Assembly: GCA_021307315.1 (NCBI GenBank)
Contig: JAJSPD010000067.1
Location: 186,001 to 250,000 of the forward strand
Reading direction: 5' to 3'
Length of the DNA: 64,000 bases
DNA from: Bisporella sp. PMI_857
Taxonomy: Eukaryota > Ascomycota > Leotiomycetes > Helotiales > Helotiaceae
Shown here piece by piece: positions 32,720 to 44,885 of this stretch (its first letter is position 1; every line of letters starts with the position of its first letter). The position numbers and the translations under genes are program-made. The notes under the pieces are model-generated. The model was not told where the DNA came from. It worked only from the letters and a program-made list of their open reading frames with translations, and made no database searches.

Positions 32720-34657
32720 ATGCAATCTAGTTCTCTGCAAATATACTCTGTAACACTCCCACCTGTCAAATTGCACTCCCGCTAACCAAATCAGGCAGTA
32801 TATTCAGGTATCGATGTCTACGAAATGGAGGTCAATAGGATTGCGGTAATGCGTCGGCGAAACGATAGCTGGTTAAATGCAACCCAGATCCTAAAGGTGG
32901 CTGGCATAGAGAAACCAAAACGGATAAAGATTCTAGAGAAAGATATCTTTATCGGAGAGCATGAAAAGGTGCAGGGCGGCTATGGAAAATATCAGGGAAC
33001 CTGGATCAAGTTTGAAAGGGGACTGGAGTTCTGTGGGCAATACGGGGTAGAGGAGTTGCTCAGACCTCTCCTGTCATATGATATGGGACAAGATGGTGCA
33101 ATTGCAGGTAGAGGTGGTATTAATACACCTACAAAAGAGCAAGCAATAGTGGCACGTCAGAAGAGATTATATGCCGCAGGAGCTGAGAATCGGACAAGTG
33201 GACGGCCAGGCACATTCGAAAATATCTCCAGCACAGCATCCCGTTCAGTCGCAGCTATCAGCAAGGTGCGGGTTGACTCACCTGCACCGCCCATACACAA
33301 CGGCACCTCAACGCATCCTGCCAGCCTTGGTAGAGAATCATCGCAGCAGCACACTGATATTCAAGACTCCTCATTTCCAGGAGGAGCCCGAGAGAGTATC
33401 CACAGCTTCGCAACAGACAGCAGCATTAGCATGAAAGAATTAGACTCTGCCTATGCAACACGGTCTGGGTCACAATATTCTCACATGGACAGCAACCTCG
33501 AGCCGCAACGAAAACGAATGCGACCATCACCAAGTGTGACCGGTTCCCAACCGCCAGCGAATGATGCTTCTCTACGAAAAACACAGGGAAAGCAAACGCG
33601 AACAACCGGGATTCGTGAAGTGGGATCCCTAGGAGTTGGACGCTCAACTCAACACGTGGCATACTCGGTGCCGCTTCCACACAAAATCGATCACCAAAAT
33701 AGGTCTAGAACTCCTGATGTGGAAGCACGCGACCCACATATCAACGACGCGGTGGCGTCTAGTGATGGGGTTGGACAATCCCCCAATTCCGTGAGCACGA
33801 TGTCAAAGGGTCCAGCGCAGGAAAGGGAAGTCCAACCAGGAGACCAAGTCTCTATCGGGTTATCCCCTGTTCTTACGTCGACCAATCATCACCAGAACCA
33901 ATCCCATGAAGCAGAAGAGGGCGACGTGCCAGCAGCCTCGCACAGTACAAATATCCGTGTGGACGATAGGGTATGCGAGGTCGTTGCGGATGCAGCCTCG
34001 GATAGCGGGGACTGGTTAGAGTCATCGCTCAAAGCTACTGCTCTACTAGGGGATAGAGTCGCTTTAGCAGGTCCAACCTCTCGTCCAGCGACGACGACTC
34101 ATGTCCAGGCCCAAACCCATGGAGCGGGAGAAGCGTCTAACGAGGACGATGCCTCACACTTTTCAATTACTCCTGAGAGTGAAACTGGGTGCAGAATCAC
34201 TGCAGAGGTAGCCTTAGATAGTGTACGCCGGTCTCAGTCTGCGATCACAAGCATTCAGCTTTCCATTGCTCATTTCCAAGAGCCATTAAGCGCATTACAA
34301 CAGGAGCTAAGGCATATACAACAGGAACTCGTGCAGCGTCGCAGCGAGAATGAGGCTTTGCGCAGAGATAAAGCGGGATTGATTGCAAGGATAGGGACTC
34401 TGGAGGCAGAGCAGAATGCCATATCAGCGAGGAACCAATTTCTTGAAAAGCAAAACGGCGATGTGGAGGCAAGACAGATACAGTTCTCCCTGCAAAACCA
34501 AGAGCTTTCTAGTGAGAACGAAAGGCTAAAGGCGAAGTGCGGCAAGCTTGACCGAAAACTCCGCTCCATCAGGAGGTTGACTGCGGAAATTCCACAGATA
34601 GACGGAACGAATAGTCCGGCTACTGAAGACGAAAGTGATGTTAATTTGGCTAATTAA
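32720..34657 (+). CDS. Mbp1/Swi4-like APSES (KilA-N) DNA-binding protein without ankyrin repeats (2 exons)
   Basis: Exon 1 (32720-32749) encodes ten residues. A 45-bp intron (32750-32794, GTAACA...AATCAG, with a CTAAC branch-like site) leads to exon 2 (32795-34657), giving 630 aa. The first 110 residues are a near-canonical APSES domain: VYSGIDVYEMEV, then VMRRRNDSWLNATQILKVAG, then GEHEKVQGGYGKYQGTW and GVEELLRPLLSYDM. This is the MBF/SBF-type domain that reads MluI-box-like sites in cell-cycle promoters. A long low-complexity Ser/Thr/His-rich linker follows. About 110 residues near the C-terminus form a coiled coil (LSALQQELRHIQQELVQRR and heptads). No ankyrin repeats are visible, although Mbp1 and Swi4 have them in the middle. 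It is intact and may be a nuclear regulator or a competitor of the conserved factor. Confidence 0.85.
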
Positions 34658-35099
34658 CTAAGAGATGGGGAATTCACGATCGAATAAGCTGAATGGATCA
34701 ACTTGTCATGCTGCCCAATTTCTCATCTAAGTTATCCCTCATCTGTAACGTTACATATATCTCAATGGATCATATGGTTTAATCATCCATACGTAATACA
34801 GTAGTAGTAGTAGTTTATTGCGCCCGGCTAAGCCTAAAGGGCCCTATTCTATATTACATAATACACTTCCTTCGGTGTTTCTAATGCCTCCTGAAGCCCA
34901 TACAGAACTGCTTCTATTTACATTTTCCAATTTCAGTAACACATATTCAACGTGGTCTCGTGCGTAGTTAGTAGCAAGTTAACTTGAAGTTCATTCCTCC
35001 AAGTGTTCAATGTCCTATTGTCGGCGAGTGAAGCGAGACCTGCTGGGGACACGAGGGTGATAAAGGGTTAGTCGGGATAAAAGAAAGAAATGGGAGTTC

Positions 35100-38000
35100 C
35101 TATTGTAGGGAGTTAGTTGCCTGCTCTACTTCCATGTCCAGTCGTCTTGTGGCTATGGCAAACTTGATCGTTGCTCGAACCGCGTCTATATTTGGTGTCC
35201 ATTTCTCCGGGTCAGATGGAGCTTTCCCTCCCAGGTAGAAGGAGAGGTTGCCTCTTCTAGTGTCTGTCTGTGCTAGCATTTGCGTTCGGTATGCGTCCCA
35301 TCTCGTGCATCGGAAGAGGAAGTGCTTGACAGTTTCTGTTGCCTGTCCGCAGGCACATTGGTCAGATTCCGCTGCTCCAATCCGGTGAAGATATCCGTTC
35401 AGTCGTGCCATTCCTGTACGGAGCTGTGCTAATACGCTCGCTTCTCTCCGCTTGAGACCGTCGTATAGGGTACGAGTATGTTTTCCTGGCAGTGCGGTGT
35501 CCATTTCTCTGGAATACTTTCCCACCTCGTCTGGTAGTGTTCTTGTTGCCCTTTCTGCTTTTTCCTTGTTGATGGTTGTGGATTTGGCCTGGTAGCATTG
35601 CCCTTGCGGTGTTCGGCCGGACTCGGTAGCCTGTCGTGCGGCTTCCTTTGCTCTCCTGCCGAGCTCGAAGCTCTCCTGAGACGGGATCCAGATCATGGAG
35701 ATAGAATTGCCTCCTTTTCTCAGCGTGGAAGCTACCTCGTAGATTTCTTTAATGCTGGTTTGCCCTGATTGATGTCTTGGTTGGCTCGTTGCTAGCAGGG
35801 CTCCCTGGTTGCTTGAAATAATCGTGATCTGTCTTCCCACCAGGTGTATAGGTAGGCGCTTCATTGCCATCGCTATCGCGGCGAGTTCAGCCGTGTACGG
35901 GTTCTGTTCCGTTCTTGCTCCCAGCGTGACTGAGTATGCAATCGGTTCTCTGCCTGTTACAATGCCGAGAGTGTCGTGGATAGTTCCTCCCATCCCAACT
36001 ATCGACTTTCTCGCGGACGAGCTTGTCGCAATCCGAATGCCGCAAATGGTATTCGCAATATTAGTAGTCTCCTCTGTTCCGAGGTCGATGGTCGCGAGGA
36101 TCCGTTCCTCCCACGGAGCTATCACATAGGGTTGAATGATCTCCATCTTATCTGTTGGCATGTTTTGATGCGCATGAGCTATCTTTTGCAATGGTGACGT
36201 GAATCTCCGGAGTACTCTAGTGTTTAGCTTCGATATCGGATTCGTCTCGGGGAGCGTGCGGATGTTGACCCACAACTTCGTGGCCTTCTCTGCCCACCGC
36301 TCGCTCACTGTGCGTATGCTGGCCTCGGCTTCTGCAACTGCAGTTGCGACGGTTCGGAAAACTCCTGTGACGGCTTGTGCTCCGATTCTTTGTATTCTGT
36401 TCATTAAGGCCATACCCTTGCATCCACAAGCATACATCCACACGTTTGACGCGTAGTCCACGACTGGCGCTACCGTCGCTCCAAACAGCTGCCTTGCAGT
36501 TGAGGGGGAGACCAGCCGTAGTCGTTTTAATGCCATCGCGGCAAGAAGGCCCTTGGTCGTTGCTTTCCCGATGTGTTGTACATACCGGAGTCCTGAGTCC
36601 ATAATAACTCCTAAAATCTTGGCGGCCTCCTTTGGTACGACTGCCTCCCCTTTGATGGTGAACGATCTGGTACTGATTCGGTCATGCCGTCTAGTGAAAT
36701 GAATGATTGCTGTCTTCTTGCCTTCGAACGTGGCTCCGCTCCGCCTTTCCCAGTCCATTGCTTTATCGATGATAGCCTGAATCCCTTCTCGGTTCGCATC
36801 TGCTGATGATCCTGTGACCCACGCATTATAGTCATCTACAAATGCTATTGAACCACCATTTGCATTCAGTTTGTGCTGAACTAGGTCGGCATTGAAGAAG
36901 AGGAACAAGATTGGTGAAAGTGGTGACCCTTGCGGTAAGCCTGCTTGTGGGAGTGGCTGCTGTCGAGAGGCGAGGCCATTTACTAGTATTGTTGCTGTGC
37001 GTTCCGAGCAAAAGGCATCAATCCACCTCACTAGGGCCGGTGGGATGCCTCTTGCTGCGAGTCTCTGCAACAGCCTGTCCTTGTACACTCCATTGTATGC
37101 GCCCTTCACGTCGAAGCTAACCAAGCTAAGGACCTTCTTTGATCTCCATGCATTATAGATGTGTTCTTGCAGTAGCAGAAGTGCCTGTTCAGCAGAGCGC
37201 TTCTTTTTAGCCCCGAAGTGATTCGTAGGGAGAAGACCAAAGGTCTCTACTGCATGCGATATTCTTTCAGCAATCACCGATTCTAGTGTCTTTCCTAGTG
37301 TGGAGAGCAGCGAGATCGGCCTCCATGAATTTGCGACCGTGTAATCATCTTTGTTTGGCTTTTTCAGCGGTATGATCTTGGCATTTCTCCATTGTGTAGG
37401 GAGTTCCCCTTCGTCCAACGACGTCTGAAAGAGGAGCAACACCCTGTCTTTGACCACTGGCCATACCTGCTTCCATACCATGGCTGGTAACCCATCCTCT
37501 CCTGGCGCCTTCCACGACTTCGCCGCAAAAATCCTCCGTTCGACTTCTTCCATGGTCAAGGGAGGCATCGACACTGCGGTTCGCTGTGGTCGTGGTCCTT
37601 CATCTTCTATCCTCTCTGGTAGTGGGGGAAAGAACACCGACAGCAGTTCCTCTGCTTGTTCAGTTTTGTTTTTCGTGGTGGATCCGTCTCTTTTCGTCAG
37701 CGGCGGTATCTTGTCAAATGCTGAGCTACCACAAGGATCCAAGTACTTTGCCGCTTGCCATATGTTTGTGTCATCCGCGAGGAAGTCCTCCCAATGCGCT
37801 TTTTTCTGTCTCCGGACGGCATCGTGGTACTCCTTAGCCGCTTCATTCGCTTGCTGTTCTAGTTCGGGAAACATGCGACCCATCCGCCGTTGGGTTCTGG
37901 CCTGGTTCCTCCAGTACGTGTACACTCGCCGCAGCTGCGTGAGGTCTGTTGTCCACCATCTCTTCGCGTATGGTGAAGGCTTCGCCCTTGGGGTGAGTGC

Positions 38001-38876
38001 ATGGACTGCCTCCAGCACCGCTGTCATCAACCCATCTGCCTGTTGCTGTACACTGCCACCAAATGGAACGAAGCGAAGATTGGTAGTAATCCTGCCTTTT
38101 ATGTCGGTCCACGGCGCATTTTTGAAAAGCAGCCTTGTTTCAACAGCTCGTTCCGGAGTCGCGACGTCGAACGTCGTCTGAATTGCTCTGTGGTCGGATC
38201 CATGCTCGGTCGTGTGGACTGTACACTTCACCACTGATGTTGCCAATTCCTCGGAAGCCAGTACCAGATCAATTGTTGACTCATGATTCCCCCGTTGCCA
38301 CGTCTTCGTTCCCTCGGAGCAAGCTGTGTAGGGCATGCTCACTCATGAGGTTGATGATCGGGTCGGCCTCTCCTTGCCTTTCCCGTGAGACGTCCTCTCC
38401 TCCCCATAATTGATCGTGCCGGTTGAAATCCCCGGCAAGTACCACATCCACCGGGTGCCAATCTTGCTGCGTGTTCTCTTATTACCTGGTGTAATTCGCG
38501 TATCGCAACCCTCAATGCCTCTGCATCCTGCGGTTCAACGTAGACCGACACTACCAGTATCGACCGGTCTGGGAGTCGCAATACCGCTGCCGTGAGGTCC
38601 GATGATTGTATTGGCACCTGTTCTGCTTCGATATCCTTCCGAATCCAGAGCATGCTCGAACCGCCCACCTTTCCATACGTTGGACTGTGGGTACTATTTT
38701 GATCCAGTTTGGGTGTCCCATTGGGGCTGTCACCAAAGTGCCGTCGATGATCCTCGCAATGGTTCAGATATCGCCAACACTCCACAATCCTTCAATTGCT
38801 CATCACTCATTAAACTGTGTTGCACCTCTCGCTGCTTCCGGACATTCAGTTGGAGTATTTGAAAGGTTTTACGCAT
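35100..38876 (-). pseudogene. LINE ORF2: endonuclease, reverse transcriptase and RNase H-like region, frameshifted
   Basis: It starts at ATG 38876 (MRKTFQILQLNVRKQ, the APE-type opening). The endonuclease is spread over several frames: EQLKDCGVLAISEP, TAPMGHPNWIKIVPT, LTAAVLRLPDRSILVVSVYVE, VVLAGDFNRHDQLWGG and STIDLVLASEE, needing at least three frameshifts. From about 38300 to 35100 the frame is open for over 1000 codons. The RT has the SWRPISLLSTLGK, SLVSFDVKGAYNGV, GLPQGSPLSP and FVDDYNAWV blocks. Further on come an RNase H-like region (NPYTAELAAIAMA) and a terminal CCHC-like motif (CACGQATETVKHFLFRC). The RT and downstream part look sound, but the endonuclease is broken, so this copy should not retrotranspose by itself. 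Confidence 0.88.
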
Positions 38877-40221
38877 CCCGGGAGCGGTGGCGAGTTCCGC
38901 AGTTCCCGCTGAGCGATTCGTGTGGCCCTCCGCATGTGACACACTTTGGTATTACTGCTTGACATTCACTGTGATGGTGTCCTACTTGAGCACACTTGGC
39001 ACAGACTTGCGGTTGCGTGCATGAGTACGCCTTGTGCCCGATTTCCTGGCATCGATAGCATTTCTGTGGACCATATCGCGGCTCGAAGACCCTGGTGTAG
39101 GCCGACTCTCCTGCGACATGGAAATATTGGTCTTGTAGCAGTCGTGCTGCTTCGCTGCCTTTGGTGACGTAAACAACCATTGAACCATAAGCTTTCCCCG
39201 CGTCTTTCCTGCTGAGCCACCCGATCTTGGCTATGTGGACCCCGTTTTCCTCCCCAAGGACTTCGGCGGCGCCAGGTAAAACATTTCCGTCGTGATCAAG
39301 TATAGTTGTTCGATTGACATTGTCCACCTTGACCGGGTACAATTGGTCTCGCAGCACTCGGACTCCCTCGGCCGCAGTTTTCTGGACGGCTTCCTTGACC
39401 CGTTGGAGTTCAGCTTCGTCTCTGCATACAATCTTGATGCGTTCCGTGTTCCTGGCGTCTCTGATCACCGCAGCGCAGCGCCAATTTGCTTGTCCTTCCA
39501 CGGTGCGAATCTCCTCCTCAATTGCCTTCCGAACTGCCCCAGGTTGTGCCTTGCTTCTCTCTCCCTCCCCAACTCTGGACGTGTCAACCGTGCAGTACAG
39601 CGTATCGGTCATTGTTGACGGTGTGGTGCGCAGGGAGGAGAGGGTTCGTACATTGCTGGGTAAGCTGTCTGGTGGCGTTCGGGCGACTTCTGCATACGAT
39701 GGGGATGGGCTTGACGGTGCTTGGGCATTGGACAGCTGGGTCTGAATCTTTTCCGTCATCTCTGTAACCTCTGCCTTAAGCTCTGCCTTAAGCTCTGCCT
39801 TAAGTGTTTCTATCTGCTCCGTGAAGGTCCGCGTTATGGTTTTCATCTGGGTCACGTGCTCCTTCTTCTGTTCCTCCATTGCTTTCAACAGCGACTTGAC
39901 CAAGTCAGTGAGCACTTTGATCTGCATATTTACGCTTGCATTCGCTTTTTCGTGTACCGGCTGGTTCGGGGTCGCTGCCGCTGTTGCAGGACGTTCTCCA
40001 GCCTTCGCGGCGAGGGCCTTAACCTTCGTCGCTACACTTTGCTCCTTGGGATGCGCGCCGATCCCCGTTCGTCTAGTTTGCAATGGAATGGGAGCTTCCT
40101 CAATTACTTCAATCGTGTCCTCTATATCGCTTGACACCGCTCTAGATCTTCTCTTGGTCCATTCTGATGCCTTCGACGTCTGGACGCGTTCCCGGCTCGA
40201 CTGACGCGTCACGGCCTCCAT
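38869..40221 (-). CDS. LINE ORF1 protein (Gag-like, zinc knuckles), intact
   Basis: A 450-aa frame from ATG 40221; upstream in-frame codons exist but no ATG. It contains a basic N-terminus, a coiled coil with a short repeat (three KAEL-type units near 39770-39805), a central RNA-binding-like region (LYPVKVDNVNRT, then LPGAAEVLGEENGVHIAKI) and three knuckles (CYRCQEIGHKAYSC, CAKCAQVGHHHSEC, CVTCGGPHESLSGNC). Its stop overlaps the ORF2 start as ATGCGTAA (38869-38876), an arrangement that suits termination-reinitiation. No lesion was seen. Confidence 0.9.
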   Translation of the reverse strand: MEAVTRQSSRERVQTSKASEWTKRRSRAVSSDIEDTIEVIEEAPIPLQTRRTGIGAHPKEQSVATKVKALAAKAGERPATAAATPNQPVHEKANASVNMQIKVLTDLVKSLLKAMEEQKKEHVTQMKTITRTFTEQIETLKAELKAELKAEVTEMTEKIQTQLSNAQAPSSPSPSYAEVARTPPDSLPSNVRTLSSLRTTPSTMTDTLYCTVDTSRVGEGERSKAQPGAVRKAIEEEIRTVEGQANWRCAAVIRDARNTERIKIVCRDEAELQRVKEAVQKTAAEGVRVLRDQLYPVKVDNVNRTTILDHDGNVLPGAAEVLGEENGVHIAKIGWLSRKDAGKAYGSMVVYVTKGSEAARLLQDQYFHVAGESAYTRVFEPRYGPQKCYRCQEIGHKAYSCTQPQVCAKCAQVGHHHSECQAVIPKCVTCGGPHESLSGNCGTRHRSRDA

Positions 40222-40306
40222 GTTCTCCTTCCTCCACACAACTACTGATTCTCACTAATTTGATTGCTGGCTGACTTGATTGCTGGCTGCCTTCAAAGGC
40301 AATTCT

Positions 40307-40845
40307 ATGGTCCGTCTGCATCTAATCTCTCGCTTGCAAGTGGTGAGGCACTATGTCATGTGATAGAAGCATGGTCAGCAGTCCGTGCGCTTCGCCTAGT
40401 TGACGGAGTAATATTCCCAGAAACTTACCATGTTGGGAGCGGGGCGTTTGAGGCGACCACAAGATAGATTTGACTTAATGCCGGGTTAGTTTATTACCGC
40501 CTTTGGATTGTATCACACCCTCTTCCACATAGAAGGCCCAGAGGATGGGCATGTGAGAGGTAAGGCTGATTCGTGCGAAACTAATCAAAGCTCTATCTAT
40601 TTTTAAAGGGCGGTCTTCTCACTCCGCGCATAACCAGACTGTCTAATTCGCGTTCTTGTCCCGTGCCCGTGGTTCTCTGCCTCTTTACAATGCGGCGACA
40701 TCAACGGTATATCTCCCAACTGACCTGATACAAAGCTCCCCTATCTTGTCGCGTTGACTAATTCTCCTCCGAGCCCCTCGAAGGCTTCGGAGAATCAACC
40801 TGAAAGGAACTCCTAACCTACCATATTGTGCATCGCTCATCAGCT
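40307..40845. other. Intergenic region upstream of the DUF6536 gene, no gene seen
   Basis: No supported coding frame; presumably contains the promoter and leader of the gene starting at 40846. Confidence 0.45.
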
Positions 40846-43159
40846 ATGAGAGGAGACGGTGATCCAGAAGTGTATCAGTATCCAGATCCACCAGGCTACC
40901 CTCCGTATCTAGGGGTTTCGCTCGAACTGACGAACATTACGCATGTGCCTCCAAGCACGAAGCCCCCAGATGTCGACGTTCGACCAGTTGAGTTGATTGA
41001 AACTCGACCCGAAAAGCGCGGTCTTTCGCGGCTGATAGGGTATAAGCGTGGCCTCGTACTCTACGCAGCTGCTACTGGCATAATTCTCCTCTTCAACATC
41101 ATCTGGCTGATCTGGGCGCGCGCCAAATACGGGCTCGATGGAGACATCGGCACCATCAGCCGGGGGTCATGCGCCGACAGCGAAGCGCTCGACTCCAATC
41201 TCCACCTGGTCATCAACATCCTCTCTACCATCGTGTTAACGGCAAGCACGAAGTTCATGCTTATTGCATACAGTCCTTCTAGGGCAGAGATTGATGGCGC
41301 GCATGAGCGCCGCCGCTGTCTCAGTGTAGGCTCGCTGGGATTCCGGAACTTAATGGCCATTTCGTGGAGAAAGATCATCGTTTACCTGTTATTGATGCTA
41401 ACGTCCTCACCGTTCCATCTACTGTAAGCAATCTCCACTTCTTAGGACCTTTGCAATTGCTGATAGTCTAACCCGCAAAGATCTAACTCAGCCGTCTTCC
41501 TTACTCTAGCAGCTAATGGCTATACTTGGGCAGTTGTTAGTGAACAGTTCGTGTTGGACACGAACCATACGCAGCCGATTATCAGCTCATCTTCACCTCT
41601 GTCGGAGGAACAGGGGAGAATCTTCACTGATATCCAGTCTTCCCTTCCTACCTATGACAAACTCATCAATAACGAGTGTGTTGATGCTTACGCCGACGTC
41701 TACCAAAGTACGCGCCGAACTATTCTGATCGTGGCTCCAAACGTCTCAAATCGAGTTGCGGGTCAGAATGTCAGTCAGATTTTCAAGTTTGACAGATCTT
41801 TTGCTGGGAAGAGGGCCAACAACTGGATATGTGGAAAGACGCAATCTGATAAGGATCTGCCATCCGATGGCCTCGTAAATTTCGACCAGTGCGACCCAAA
41901 GGGGGCCACTATACTTTCCCTCCTTAGTATCAATTCTTGGCAGGACTGGGAAGTTTTCAATCAGACAGTGCTGTACTGTCTCAGCGAAAAGGCTGAGCCG
42001 CCGTGCTCCGTGCAGTATTCGCCCACGATTGTGGCCTTGCTAATCGTTTGCAATACCCTTAAGCTAGCCGGAATGATCCTCGTCCTTAGATACTCTGAGC
42101 TGCAAAATCGACCGCTTTCCTGTCCAGGGGACGCAGTGGCATCTTTCCTGGAGCGGGAGGATCCAACGACGTTAGGCATGTGTCTAGCTACTCGAAAAGG
42201 GGTAAAGAAACTCTGGGCTAACCCTAGACCCAAGCCGTACAACGGGCGGCCCAGGAGATCCTGGAGAGGTGCAACAAGGCATCGATGGTTATTCTTTTGC
42301 GCTAGGTAAGAAATGGATTCAGCTCTCACAGTTGTCCTAATAGTCATTCGCTTGAGATTAACGGTTAGAACTTAGCATGTTTGGGATCCTCTGCGGAGTC
42401 CTACTTCTCCTGGCCATCGTAGTCTCCACAGCTAGGGAGTCTTCCCACAAGTTCCATTTCTTCAGCAACTTCGGCAAAGTGAACACAGACCTCCTTCCTA
42501 AAGGGGGTGGCTTGGCGCAAGCCAGTATCCTCGACATTACAGCGAGTGCGAATCTCCCACAATTCATCCTCGCCATCATGTGGATCCTCTACAGGGACAT
42601 TTACACCTCGATCGCGTTCGCCCGCGACTGGTCTCGCTTCGAGTTCCAACCCCAGAAATTGATGGTTAGCAGGCCACGCGGCCAACAGCGAGGCGTGTGG
42701 TTCTTCAGCCTCCCATGGGCTCCGGCCGTGTTTCTCCTGCTGATGCAGATGCTCCTGCACTTTCTCATCTCGCAGTCGGTATTTCCTGTACGCATCGAGG
42801 CGTACGATGAAAACGGTGTTATCGACCCAGCCCATTTAGTGTCGAATATCGGGTACTCGCCTGTTGCGATGTTCGTCTCGCTTCTCGTCTGCGTCTTCTT
42901 GCTATGGTTGTTGATGTGGGTTGGGAAGCAGCGCATGCCCTCTAGTGCTCCTATTGTTGGAACCTGCAGCGCTGCCATTAGCGCAGCGTGCCATCCAACG
43001 AGGCGAACAGATGGAATGGCAAACGATTACCTGAGATGGGGAGAGGTGCAAACTTTCGAAGGGACGCAGAGACATTGCTCGATGACTGCGGCGATAGACT
43101 TTGATGTGGGCTGGGCAAGTGTACCTATGATTAATGTGTTGTACACAGGGAAAGGTTGA
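40846..43159 (+). CDS. DUF6536-family multi-spanning membrane protein (3 exons)
   Basis: Exons are 40846-41423, 41481-42305 and 42376-43159; introns are 57 and 70 bp with GTAAG donors. The result is 728 aa without stops. After a polar N-terminus, the first membrane region has the family pattern: YKRGLVLYAAATGIILLFNI, then GTISRGSCADSEALDSNLHLVINILST, then AEIDGAHERRRCLSVG and LLLMLTSSPFHLLSNSAVF. A probably extracellular segment with paired Cys follows (NNECVDAYADVY, NWICGKTQ, NFDQCDPKG), then further hydrophobic helices at about residues 415-435, 470-490, 525-540, 590-610 and 645-665. This family is confined to filamentous ascomycetes and has no assigned function. I chose the ATG at 40846 because the frame has none earlier. 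The gene looks intact. Confidence 0.85.
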
Positions 43160-44439
43160 ATTCAAACCTAAGTTATCTATACAGCTGGAGCAAGAATTGG
43201 TTGTGAGGTGAATAGCTATGATGGCCGTTGCGATCCAAGATATATCACACAATGGGGATGTCACGGCTCATCATATAGAAGGAGATTTGCCGGGACAAGG
43301 AATCAAATACCACTTCTGACGTGAATATCGGCTTGTCAGGTGCTACTGGAAAATTCACCATCGCGGCCCTGAGTTTCCAAATGGCGCTGACTTTATAATG
43401 GTATTTTTCGTGATGCCTATAAGCCTTTTTAGAATCAGCTAATGACAGATCGGTTAGAGATTCGTCTTATTCAAGGGGAGGAACATGATGAATGGCGTAT
43501 TAAGGACCTGTTTTGGCTACAAAACTTTTAGGTCTGTTGAGTGCCAAGTGGGTTGCTAAGAACCTCTAAGCCACGTGTCTGGGTTATAGGCTACTTGCCT
43601 TTAAGATACGGTTAAGATTTAAATAGTATTAATACGTTCACGTGTTTTTTTATTTTATAATAAAACTACGTGAACTGTTGTGGCATCTATCCACTAGGCA
43701 CCTACGTAACTTAACTATTTCTTATGCAGTTGCCAATAAAGTTGCACCCACTACGCCATACCGCTGCTTAATAATATTAGTTCTAAGAATTATCGCTATA
43801 TTGTAAACTGCGATTTTTGTAGGGACAAAGTCCCAGTTGGGGAGTTCGGTTAATTTCGGCCTGACAATAAGGTTTGATTTACTGCCAAAGCTTCACCACA
43901 ACAGTCCAATTCTACTTACACCGGAAAGCGGGCAATTTCGCGATCTGCAAAGATGGAGAGAACCTATAAGGTATGACTGACGTCGGCAAATCTTATCACG
44001 TTCTATCTAGCTTTACACAGACCACTCTTGTCCTCTGCTCAGGATCACAGAAAGCTAGACTTCCCCAGGCTCGTCTAGCGAGACCGGGATACTCAGCTTG
44101 AATGAGAAGTTGGTTCAAATAGACGCCCAATTTATGGTTCACTCCACTGGAATGGCTTGGGTGGGATGAATGAAAACGGGTATCATAAGTAATTGACATC
44201 ATGCGAGCGAAAATACCAGTTCTGCATGTCAACTGAAACACAGGAGCACTCAAAAGCGGTATATGTAATGAAGCAAGACAAAGGGTCAATAAGTGGTTAC
44301 CCATGCTGTAGACATTTCAATTGACTACTGCTGTTGGCGTTAACAATAATCTAGCGTGTCTACAGTACAAATCAAATAATTTTCTATAGCATAAATCCTC
44401 CGCTTCTTCGATAAGCATTAGGTCCGTGAATCTCAAGAG
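43160..44439. other. Intergenic region, no gene seen
   Basis: A 102-codon minus-strand frame (43996-44304) has no domain. The rest is AT-rich and featureless. Confidence 0.45.
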
Positions 44440-44742
44440 CATCCGCCGTTCGCATCTGGCCAGTCAATATTGACGTTATCGGTATCAAGCAGCAGCTGTA
44501 ATGCCGCCACCTGTCCTTTCCGAGCAGCCGAAGATAGAAGCGCCCGGTAGTCTACATCTTGCAAATTGATAACAGCTTTGCTCTCGGGCAGTATCTTGGC
44601 AATCCTTCATACCCATCAGCTGAAGCCGCCTGCAAAGGATTACCGTAATAGCCCCCCTGAGTATTCACATCGGCCATGTTCTCAAGCAAGAGTCTTACCA
44701 CTTCCGCGTGTCCATTTTGAGCAGCAAAATATAGTGCAGTTG
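44440..44742 (-). pseudogene. Ankyrin-repeat gene fragment
   Basis: The minus strand encodes TALYFAAQNGHAEVVRLLLE followed by NMADVNTQGGYYGNPLQAAS, then after a frame change VINLQDVDYRALLSSAARKG and QVAALQLLLDTDNVNID. These are about three ankyrin repeats with a frameshift and a missing part between them. In fungi such repeats often form the C-terminus of NACHT or HET-type proteins, but no such domain is joined to it here. Too short and broken to be a gene. Confidence 0.75.
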
Positions 44743-44885
44743 ACCGTAAGTGTCTCGAACATTAACACCACTCATTGACGAAGAAGGCGGCTTCACCGAC
44801 CAAAGAGTATATATACCATTTACTGACGTCGTTGATATACCGTATACCAAACCACAATTGAGTTAACTATCAAAAGCTCGTAATC

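Larger units (their letters stand above)
34801..40306 (-). mobile_element. Tad1-like LINE, nearly full length, ORF2 degraded
   Basis: On the minus strand it has a 5' leader with two CAGCCAGCAATCAAGT-type units (about 40262-40297), intact ORF1, ORF2 overlapping ORF1 by 8 bases, and a 3' region ending GCCGGGCGCAATAAACTACT with further CTA repeats. The 5' end matches the fragment at 15193-15347. No clear target-site duplication was found at the two ends. A zinc-knuckle ORF1 plus an APE endonuclease, RT and RNase H-like ORF2 place it in the Tad1/I-like group. Confidence 0.87.

Noticed and set aside
35809..38413. Several plus-strand frames of 80-240 codons opposite LINE ORF2
   Set aside because: They are shadows of the RT/RNase H reading frame, which has clear motifs on the minus strand.
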